From contig JAPTHN010000011.1 of NCBI GenBank assembly GCA_026936325.1, positions 37,234,629-37,298,628 of the forward strand: a DNA stretch of 64,000 nt, read 5' to 3'. Shown here in pieces: positions 44,601-56,600 of this stretch (within the stretch, counting starts at the first letter, position 1; the number at the start of each line of letters is the position of its first letter). The stretch comes from Platynereis dumerilii (lineage: Eukaryota > Annelida > Polychaeta > Phyllodocida > Nereididae). The notes under the pieces were generated by a model that worked only from the letters and a program-made list of their open reading frames with translations, was not told the DNA's origin and ran no database searches. The position numbers were made by a program, and so were the translations under genes.

Positions 44601-47600
44601 CCTATATTTGATTACGCATGTACCATATGGGGCTGCTCAAATTTCAATATCAAACAAATCCAAAGGCTGCAAAATAGAGCAGCAAGAATTATTTGTTCAA
44701 ATTTTGATATTATTAATACAAGAGGCATTGACCTTGTTAAAGAATTAAAATGGCAAACAATTTCTCAAAGAATTGATTACTTTTTATCAGTTCAAATGTT
44801 TAATTGTATTCATGGTGATGCTCCTGATTACTTAGCAAATTCTGTTATTATGGCCTGTGAAAGTAATGATGTTCGCACAAGAATTAATGATACGATGAAT
44901 ACTCATGTTCCAGAATGTAAAACCGAAGTTATGAAAAAGTCATTTATTTATAGGGGTTCTGTAACTTGGAACAATCTTCCGGGTGCCACTCAAAACTCAG
45001 GGACATTGCAACAATTTAAAAGAAACGCTAGAAATCTTTTTTGTTAATCATTCTGTTTATTTTATTTATTACAATATATTGTACTTGTTTTTAATAATTT
45101 CTGGGCCACATGAAAAACCTATTGTGGATGTGTCACCTAGTTGAAATATTTTTAAAATAAAAATTTTAAAAAAATTCTGTACCTCTTTTCATCAATATCT
45201 CAGCAACTAAGGCAGGCAGAAAGTTCATTTCAGTGGCTACAGCATTGTATTTAAATGAGAAATGCATATCGCCCATTTTGGAAACATAGGCTGCGCAGCA
45301 GCAAACCTTCAGCGAATAACACCTTTAGAAGATTACAATAATATCATAAAATTGGTGCGTTCCCGAAATTGCTTATAGGTATGCAATAGCGGTCGAGTAG
45401 TGGCCTTCCATTATCTCCATTTTTCCAATGATTCATAAAGTGTTATACGCATCAAAAAGCACTGCTAAATTAATCGCATAGGTGATTTGTGTAGAAAAAT
45501 GCATTACTGTATATGCAATAGTGGGGAAGTTTTGGCTCCGATATAAAAAAATTCTTTTAAATATTTTTTCTCAATATTACAAAAACTATAGAATAGCCAT
45601 CTGTCAGACCATGAAAAGGCACAACTAGACCATACAAGCCATATGTGTACCAAACTTTATCCATGTATATGGAATAGTGACCGGATGTTGGGCCAGAAAC
45701 AAAAATAATAATTTTTTTTTTTTTTTCAATATTTGAAAAAGTATATAATATTTTCCATCAGACCTTTCAAAAGGCACAACTAGACCATATTGACCATATG
45801 TGTACCAAAGTTTATCCATGTACATGCAATAGTGAGCGAGTGTTAGCCCAAAAAACAAAAAAAACATGTTTTTATGTCTTTTCTCATTTTTTCAGAAAGT
45901 ATAGAATATCTGTCAATGAAACCATCAAAAGGCACAACTAGACCATATAGGCCCCATGTGTACCAAATTTCATCCATGCACATGCAATAGTGACCGAGCC
46001 CTGGCCCGGAAACGAAAAAAAATTATTTTTATATTTTGTTAATTATTTCAAAAAGTATTTAAGATCTATTCATCAGACCATCAAAAGGCACAACTAGACC
46101 ATACAGGCTAGATGTGTACCAAATTTCATCCCCATACATTCAATAGAGGCCGAGTGCCGGGCCGGAAACGATCTATCCGCCCGCCGCCCGACCGCCCCGC
46201 CCGCCCGCCCGGCGGACGGACAGCATTTTTACCCAAGTGATTACAATACCTTCTTCGAACTTCGTTCGCTGAAGGTAAAAATGCACACGGTTTCATTTCA
46301 CGCACTGAGATCCCCCACTAATACAGGCTTGTTGGAAACCTATAAGAAGCCACTAGTCATAATCATACTTCACAACCCACAGATAAAAATTACTTTTGGA
46401 ATAAATGTATCACACTTCATCACATACCTCAAACTGAACAGTGAACTTTTCAAACTCGGGGTACTTCTTTCTCGCCTCTTCAAAGGCAACCATGGAAGAC
46501 TCAAATTCTCGTATGTAGGCAGTGTACAGTTTCAGGAAAGGACCCGTCCTTACGAATATATCGGCAACCGCGGGGTTGGATTCCCTGCAATAGCAACAAA
46601 TAAGCTAAATAAATCTATTGATAAGGCATGGCAACTAAAGTTGAAAATTAACATTTATATAAACTTATATTTTCAGTTCAATAATCTATGTAACATCTAC
46701 TTTCAGTAAAATTCAGCAGAGGTTTAAATGTACAGTGTTCGAATCACACCTTCAATATAGAATGCACGAAAATACTTAAGTTTGTAACAACTGACTCACT
46801 GGATCCTAAGTTCCAAGCCAGCTCCGCTATTCTATGGAGCGGTTAAGGCTGGGGACAGAGCAACTATTAAATGTTGTAATAAATAATGAGAATTGAGGAA
46901 GTTGTTCAACGGTCATGTACCATGTTTTCAATCGTTTAGAAATGCCCTTCAAGAGATTTTCATTGACCCTTTGAAGCTCCAACAAATACTTGAACATCTG
47001 CTTCACTTCTTGCTGGATGAGCTCAGGGGTGTCTTGGAATGACTGCAAGGTGGATTCTCTGAATTCCTGAAAGTGACACATAAACACGATAAATCAAGAG
47101 TCAAGAAGGCCTAGTACATTGCTGGATATACAGGTACCAGTGTTGCAGGCTGCTGCCACTCGTTGCTCTAATGTTTGACAGCAGTTACATTGCATCTATG
47201 ATCACTGATGACATCTCACTTTATACTGCATCGACTAATCTTACACACAATTGCAGTGGTCCTTCTCTATGCAAGCCCTCAGTGATGTATTGGTGGGGGG
47301 GGGGGCCTAAATTCAACATGGGACAGACAGGAAAAGCAGCGCATCACCGGATAATGGCCCCATGTTATACCCTCCCTCAGGCCATTTCTAGATACGCATC
47401 TGCGTTTGAAACTCTTATTAGGCCCCTGTAAGACGACCTGTGAAATGAGACTACATGTACGTATGTACTGGAATTCTGCACAAGGCAGGACTTGATATGA
47501 CATATATAGAGGCAGAGACATACCAGATCAAAAATGTCTAAATTTGTTTACCTTCAGAATATTAAGATCACGAATGAACGACTCTTCTGTTGTCATAATC

Positions 47601-50600
47601 TCCTTGACGATGTGAAATGCCTTGGCTGCCCTTTTGGCTTGTTTCTCCTGAATAAAAGAGAGCCATTATGAGTTAATCTCCAATAATCTGAGGATTCAGT
47701 GATCAGTGCAAAACTTAACACAGGTCTTCATTAATAAATACTAATACAACTACATAATGATATTATCATGTATATGGCACACCTTGAACTTCGCTTTAAA
47801 TTCAAGAATCATATATGTTATACAACATACTTTAATCACACTTAATGAAAAGCTTTTACATTGCAACAACTCAAGGATTTACATGATGCAGGATATGTCA
47901 ACATTTGAACTAAAGACAACAGAAAACTTCAATGCACTACATATAAATGGGTCAAATTTACACTGGGCACAAAATAACAAATGTCAGTCCCAGCGAAAAA
48001 AGCAAATTGTGACATTCATTTAAGCCTTTAAAGAAACATCACATGATCAGATACTAATTTTCCAACTACAGTGTTTTAACTTTTAACAAACTTAAGGACA
48101 GACCACAGCGAGCCCGAACTATCTTTGGGATTTAAAAAATGGCCCATGCCCAGCATAACCATAGGCGCCATTACGTAGCTTAGGCCACACATAATTGATT
48201 CTTAGCTTCGCGGACCCGCCGACACAATAGATTTACTGCCAATGGAAAAAAAAATTGAAAAAAAAAAAAAAATTTTTTTTTTGACATTATAATTTTTTTT
48301 TTTCACCTTTTTTTTTTTTTGTCCTACCGACCGACCCTAGAAAAAGGGCCTTGAGAGGAATCCGAGAAGCTAAAGATCAATTGTGTGTGGCCTTAAGGTC
48401 AGACAAACAAGCAGATGTAAAGAACAAAAAAATCTGTTGGGAATTCTTTGAGATATTTCAATTTTTCAATTTCTTGTTTGTCACATTCCTTTTTTTCGTT
48501 AATATTCCATCAAACCTGGGTGCAAATTACAATTTCACGTGATTGAACTTCAAAAAAATATATCACTGCCTTTTAAATAACAATTGAAATACAGAATGTC
48601 ATAATTATCAAGAAAAGTCACATTTTAATGAGGTGTGTGTGTGATAAACTTAAATAGCATATTTATTAGTATGTCACAAGCACTATGTAACATTACTGAC
48701 CTTACCTACGACTTTTAGAAGGAAAGGATAATATCTGACGCAAAATATTTATAAATAAATTACTAAAACTAATTATTTAATAATTTTTCTTATAAATTTC
48801 GAGTTATACACATATATCCAGGATAGCAATATCTCTTTATCATTCTTGTGAAATGCATGGTTTTGCCCATGGATCCTATGATGTATGCCTGTGTGTCTGC
48901 CTTTCACAGTTTGGTATTAAAAAATAAGTACTCAATTTGTTTTAACATTTGAATCTTAACTTTTTTAACCTTAGATTAAAATGTTCTTAAATAAGTTTTT
49001 TTTACTCTAATTTCATGAAAGAATTAAGTGTATTTTCAAGTTGGGTAAGTTAATTTGATGTCAAGCAATGCACAGGTTTGAAACTTCAAACAGACCTTTA
49101 TTACATATATATCCAAGCCTTTCACAATCTGTTATTTTAATGTTGTACTGATCAAGTTGCGCCATGCATGCATGTTCATCTATTCAAAAAGCTATTGTTA
49201 TTCAAATGGATGGGAGTCGAACAGTATATTACAGGTCAAGTTTTGTTATTATTTAACTAACCTCTGTTTGTTATCACAGTCTCACAGATTCGCAATAATG
49301 TTTTTTTCCCTTACCTTCTTAATTGACAGGTTCAGAATATTCAAGTACAAAAGCTATGTCAAACATGTATGCACATAACATGTTGCTGTATCATTTCAAT
49401 TTATGCCCTTGGAATGATTGAACATGTTCATTTTGCAATTATTTTGAAAAATGGCACTTTACTTGGAATTTTTGCTTTCATGAGTTTGTCACACCTCCCT
49501 GAAATTAAATGCAACTCTATGTATTTGTGTTTTCAAAGAAAATATTTTTATTTCTTTTGAATGAAATTTTCTATCCTTAAAACAGGCTTTGCAAAAATGG
49601 CACTCATTAATAAGACTTTCCACATGACTTTTGATGCTAAATACTGGGTGTGATAAGTCAGAAATTAAAAAAAATGTATATCTCAAAATATTCCCAACAG
49701 ATTTTTTTGTTCTTTACATCTGCTTGTTCGTCTGACCGTCAGCTACGTAATAGCATCTATGGTTATGCTGGGCCATTTTTTAAACCCCAAAAAATGGTTC
49801 GGGCTCACTGTGAGACATGATAGACCTTCAGCTTCTCAGATTGTCTCTAGGCGCTTTTTCTAGGACGGTCGGTAGGACGAACAAAAAGCAAGCTGTAATT
49901 TCAATTTTTCACATGTCAATTTAATAAAAAAGTTGTTGGCAAGTTCAATTGTTTTTTTTTTCCATATGCAGAAAATCTGTTGTGTCAGTCAATCTGAGAA
50001 GCTAAAAAATAAATTGGTATAAAATGACAAAATCGATAAATCTTACCGGGCACTCATCCTTCCGGAGCTGCACTTGACTTTCATCATTATCTTCATTATC
50101 TTCATTGTCTTCACAATCAACATCAGAATGGTCCGACAAGGAAGGAGCATACGATGACCCAGATACGATAGATGACCCCGACCATCGAGAGGGTGTTAAC
50201 TTTGGACCAACGCTCAGCAAATGGTCACTTCCTGAACTGGCCCATGATTCAGGTCTCTCGGCGGAAGTTGTGGTAGTGCCTGAAGCTTGAGAAGCACCTT
50301 GCTGTGACGCTTGAGAGTGCTGCGATTCTTCAGAGTGGCTTGATCGGATTGAATCCTCCCTCACGGCAATAAGAGGTGACCTGGAGGTATCTCCAGATAT
50401 TGCAGGAGTCCCTAGCGCCTCCTTAGATCCACTGCAAGCAGCATCATAAACTTGATACTCAGGGGTCGGTTCTTTTTTGTCAGGAGAGTCAGGCTCAGCC
50501 TCATAGTATGTGTCATCATATAGGTCAGGATCAAGGTCACTAGAGTCACTGGGCAGGTCTGAATACTCATGACCCATGGTTGAGCGCTTGTCTGTGTTAG

Positions 50601-53600
50601 TGGTGGGGTTAGGCGTTGTAGGTTCAGGGGTGGGTAGGTCGGATTGCAAGCTTGTTGAACGATGAGGTAAGGGAGGTTGGGAGGATTGTACGGGAGATTG
50701 GGGATGGATGCTGGTTGAACGGCGGGGTAAAGGAGGGGGAGCGGGAACGTCTCGATGGCGTGGGGTGGGAGGGGCAGGTCCGCTTGGGGCTTCTGTGCGA
50801 CCAGCGGCAGCAGCAACATTGGCAGCAGTATGAGGAAGATTCTGGGCATCAGGGTAAATGTAGCCATCACTGTCAGTCTCTGAGTCTGAGTCCATATCTG
50901 ATGTTGCCTCATATGTATGAGTACTGAAACTGTTCCTCACTGCATCATCTGCCAGCGGGGCATCATCATAAGGATGTTCTTCTGCACCACTGCTATCACC
51001 CTCACCATCACCGACATAGCCATGGTTGACTCTCCTTCTCTTTGCAGCAGCATCAGCAGGAGCAGGTATTTCCAAATCCAGAGACATATCCTCCACGGGA
51101 ATGGCGTCTATCACAGGGTTATTGATGATGTCTGTCGCAGCATATGGTTCAATTCCAGGGGTAGCTGCGTCATCATAGTCATCCTCCCCAGGGGCCGTGA
51201 TGGGAGTGTCAAGCAAATTGTCAATTATTTGATCAAAAAACTTGACTTGCTGTGGGGTGACCCCAGAGTCCTTAGCACTCGGCCTATTAGGCGTCACACA
51301 ATCTGAGACAGCTTCTTTCTCTTTCAGAACTTTAGCGAGACTTTCTTCCTCTTCAGGAGGACCACTCAATGATGTAGATCTCTCTGAAGGAGCAGGAACA
51401 ACGGAGGAGTCAGTGTTCTGTTTGCTATTTCTCGCAGGTAGAGGAGGGGCGACCCAATTAGCACCACCTGCACATGAATCAGCAGGTCTTTCGTTAATTG
51501 GTTCGACAGCAAATTGAGATTCTTCAACATGGGCTGTACTTTCGTCTGCTTCACAATAAAAAACACTCCTAGTGCTTGGTTCATCCTTTTTACTCTTGGA
51601 CCTGAAAGATTTAGAGCGAATCATCTCGTAAAAGTGGCCCATGAAGCTGGCTCTTTTGTCGCTGCCCTGACTGTCTCTGCTGTTGTCACTACCAGTGCTT
51701 CCAGTATCCTCCTTGCGCTCGGGTAATTCACACAGATTAGGAGTAGCACTTAAAGATCGAAGCCGTATTGGTGGCCTGGGTACAGGAGGTGGAGGCATGA
51801 TTGCTTCTGCATCAGGGGAGACAATCTGTCCAGGCAATTGAGCATAGGAATAAACATCATCTGATTGGATTTCTTGGCTTTGAGGTCTTAAATATCCTTC
51901 TGCGTCATACATTGAGTCTCTTACTAATTCACTGGGATTTTCTTGATGATGACTATGTCTAGGGGTTGTCATGGCGGAGTCGTCAGAATCACTGCCACTC
52001 TTTCTGCTGAGGGGTTTAAGCAGAGGCGGCGCTTTCGGTGGGGGCACAGTCGGTCTCTGAGGAGATTGTCCTTTTGGTTTGGTGGTATTCCTTGGGGGAG
52101 CTTGAACTTTCCGAGGGGGCAATCTTGGGGGCACACTTATCGCTTGCTCACTTTGAGTTCTCAGGAATTGGGGTTTGGCTTCTTTAGTATCGCTCTCAAA
52201 CACCATACTCTGACATCTCACATCACTCCTCTTACCAACATCAGACTCCACGATCATACTCTGGCTCATGTCACTGTTGGGGTCATCTGCCTGTGAACAT
52301 AACGACATGTTACTCCCTTCTGAGGCAAGCCACACATGGCCATAATCATCACTGTTGCCTTTCTTGCTTAAATTACTTTCAGACTTAGTTGCTCTACTTG
52401 GGACTGGTAAAACTCTCACTCCTTTCACAGGCATTGGTGTAATTACATCAGAAGATTCTGTGTCTTCAGAATCAGCTACATTTTGACTAGAATCATCTTT
52501 AGACTGTTCAGTTTTAATCACAGACTTTTGCACTTGGGACTTGACCATCGGTGAGGTTGGTTTTGGCTTAACGGGTGGTTTAGGTCGACCTGGGGATGTC
52601 AACTGTTCTTTTAACCTCAGACCAACAACACCACCAATGTTGGCTGCCAATTTGTTGACCTGACCATCCGACTGGCTGCTTTTCATAAACTTGGAAGGTT
52701 GAGGGAGGACGTCACCACCTGCACTTTTCCGTGGTGGTGAAATAAGAACACTAAGATTCCTGCGTTCGGCACTGTTATCAGAATTTTGCTCTTCCAGAAC
52801 AGTCAGATCACTGCCTCCTTTGTTAGCTAGATTTCCAGACGACCTGCACTTGAGAAAGGATTTCCGCAAGTGCTTGGGCCTGCGAGGAGGTCTTGAAGGT
52901 TCTGAGTTATCCACTGCATCACTTTCTCCGTTAATGGCTGACAAATTAGGGACTGTATCACTGCTTTCTTTTTGGTCATTTTCTTCCCCCACATCACTGC
53001 CAGACTGTCTTTTGCACTGTACATCACTGTTAGTTTCTGTTGCCTGTACATTTGGTGTATCGTGTTGTGCGTCCTGTAGTGCGTCATGTTGTGAATCATC
53101 TGAGACTTCGTCCGACTTTCTCAAACTGTTTCTTGTCTTTGGAACTGGACGTGGACGCAATTTCGATGAATTAGAGTCCTCCGGGGAATCATTTTCAGAA
53201 GACTCCTTTTCATTTGACTGTAGTTTATTCTCCTCCACGACTTCACTGGGCTTCTTTGCTTTTACTGATTCATTTGAATTAAAATCTGGGGATTCAGATT
53301 CCATCAAAGAATGATCTTCTTCAATCTTTGGAACAACTGTAGGCCCAGAACTCATAGAATTATCAGAAGTATCTATCGATATTTCAGCGCTGCCAGGACC
53401 ACCTTTCACATTATTGTTGTTTTCAATGTCATCCTCATGCTGAGCATTTTCAACATCTGTTTGATAGGCTTGAGTCGGCAATGATGAGTTGCTGTCATCA
53501 ATGGCAGTTGACATTTTACTCAGGGGTGAAGGACTTGACTCCGAGTTAGACAGAGCGACTGACTTATCCTGCAAGCCTGGTTCCTCTGATTTGAGAGACG

Positions 53601-56600
53601 GTTTAGCACTGATGTCACTCTCAGCTCCTTTGCCCTCTGCCTGGACTCTATTCACTCCATTTTCGCTGCTTGTAATGCCGCCATCCGCCCGCCCTGCCGC
53701 AACTACAGCATGCGCAACGGGTTGGTCGTGCAAAAGGGCTGAGGCAGGGAGGGCTGCACTCTCGTCACCACCAGCATGCTTGGGCCTGGGTTTAGAAACA
53801 GCTGCAACACAAACACCAACAACCAGTTAGGAACAATTTTAGTAAAGTCAACATAGGTACTTTAATTACACATAGTGATTTTTTTAGTGCCAAAACAGAC
53901 ACAATAATTATTGACTATACAGGATTAAAATAGGAAAATAGTTAATTCCTTGTGGTTAGGTATAATTGAACATTAATATTACCAACTGCAACAACAGTTA
54001 TCTATTATTTCATGAAACTCGTCGGGAACAGGACAAGTTTCATGAAACCGTCTTAGTTAAAATTTAGAAAATTGTAAGTAAGAGAAGGAATTATGAGCAG
54101 CGCATTATAACAAGATCAGAACAGAATACAGCATTTTTTTCACACAATTGAAACCATAACATTTAGACTGCATTTATTTCTGACATAACTTTCAAATGTA
54201 AAATACATCAGCTGATCAGTGGTAAATAATATTAGGGTGCCAATGAATTGCATCGGAAAAATAAAAACAGAATTGTCAAGGTCTCAACCCCTGAACTTTT
54301 TCCTTTCGGTCTTGGTATAAACTGTGTCAAATTTCATGAAAATCTATTGATATTTAGAGGTTGGTCAACAGCACTGAAGTTTATAATGTAAGTCCAATGG
54401 GGTTAACAGACAAAAATTAATTTGTGATCCCCTGGTTATAAATCAAAGATCAAAATCTCTCATCATCCAGAATTTTTCAAAAGGGTTCTCACATTCTCAA
54501 TTATACCAGTTTACCATAATCTGATCAGATGTCGAACATGAAAATGATGAAGGCTAAACAACAAATGGAGATTCATTTACAATCATAACTATACATTTTT
54601 ATCTTTCTCTGTTTATAAATAAATCTCCATCTTTCACTATATTTCATACAATGACCTATTACGTAGGACACTGAGTTTGGTGTTAATCAGGAATGTGATA
54701 ATCTGGACATTGTGTGGACAAGCAATTACATTTACACAATTATTAAACCTCCTGAACACTGCTGAATAACACATAGATAATGAAATTCATTATTAAATCC
54801 TATTGAACTTACATATCATTTGCAAGCCATTTTGCATTCTCATTGGCTTGTAACTATTTGAAAAATTCATCAATTTTCAGTTTTATTGTTACAAATCTGA
54901 CAACTTTGAAAATGTATGGATTATAGATAATTTAATCTTTGTTTTAAAAAGCATCATCAAATTCTTCATAACAGACAAGGGGTTTGATTCATGATGTTTC
55001 AAATTTTTCTGAAGAATATCATCAGTGACCACTGTTCACAGGAGTGCGTTGGTGCATTTGAGAATTTAAGGAAAATTTAAATTTGGCAAATGTTTTATTT
55101 CACAACTTAAAACAATTTCCAAAACAGAGCTGCAAAATTGAGCAAATAATTCCTTCTAATAATGTTCTACAACCACAGAAAGTTGAAAAAACATCAGAGA
55201 AAGGTCAAGTATTGGTTGATTTCATAATGGCGCATAACACGGTCATACGTAAGAAATTGTAACTTGTAAGAATGACCATAATATATTCATGAAATCAAAA
55301 TTGAGAATGAAATTTAGCCATTTACTGTATAATTATATATATGGACAAAACAACAAAGTATTACCACAATTACAGAGCAGTGGTCTTACAAATTAAAAAA
55401 TCTCCAAAAATAATATTATCAAATTGTGAGAAAAAAGAAAGAGAGTCAATAAATTCAAATTAAATTCTCCATACCTTGTGTAACAGTAGGTTTCGGACTT
55501 ATCGTAGGTCCTCTCTGAGCAAAAGCAGGCCGGGGCCCACTGCAAATAAACAGCACCAAAGCTGAATTAATTGAAAATCCAAAAATAAGGAGATATCAAT
55601 GGAAGATATTATAACCAAGTTTCAACTTTCAATGGTACTTCAAAGTTGAACAATTTGAAAACTGAGAAGCGAAGCAGAATGACCTGTCAAAGTGACAATA
55701 ACTGTGAAATGTGTTAATCAGGCAAAAGTTTCAACTTGTGTACTTCTGGCAAACTGAAGAAAACAACTGGGCATTGGCAAATTGCATTGATGGTGAAGTT
55801 ACACAGACATGTATACCAGCAAATGTAAGTTGCTTTAACATTTTTAGATTTTTACTCATCCAACATTGATCAAGTTGATATCTTAAAAGCTGAGGATAAA
55901 CTTAACAAGAGGCTGTGAAGATGAGGATAGATTTAAATGCCAACAATAATACCAATCAGGTAAGTAAATAGTAAAACTGCAATTTCATTTCATAATGCCA
56001 CCCAAAATTGTATATAAATAATTATGATAATTTCACATCTTCCATTGCTCAACAAACCTTTATTCTATCAATGTACCATGGCAATATGCATGACAATTAT
56101 AATAATTAGGGGAAGCTTGGGAGAGTTGGGCCGCAGGGAGGGTTGGGCCACCCTGATTTTTGAGGAAACTAAACATTTTTTGAGAAAGCTGCTGCCACCA
56201 AAATTTTATAAAAATAAAAATCTTTCAATGGATGTAACATTTGTGGCTAATTTGCTTGTCACGAACTATAGAGAGAAGAAAATTCAAATTTGGATGAAAA
56301 AAGGAAAAACTGAGCCATGTTACGAGTTTTTAATTGTCTGTCAGACAACAAGGACTGAGAAAATTTTCTATGGCATGCTTGGTAGGCTTGATTATTCAGT
56401 TGTTATTAACATATTTTGGAAAATTATCAGACAACCGGTTTTGTCATAATTGGGATTTAGAGAAAAATGGCGGAATGGGGGAGAGTTGGGACGGTGCTAA
56501 TACTCTCCCCACATGTGTTGCATTTACCAAGATTTATTTTTATTAAGACAGAAGAACTTGTCTAGAGCAATTTTCAACAGAGATTGAATATTTTTAGGCC

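Noticed and set aside
50105-53830. Many plus-strand and alternate-frame ORFs over FGD exon 4
   Set aside because: Shadows of the 1,251-codon exon; no independent start context or homology.
56024-56546. 141- and 70-codon ORFs
   Set aside because: They lie inside the TA-flanked MITE and are not conserved protein-like sequence.
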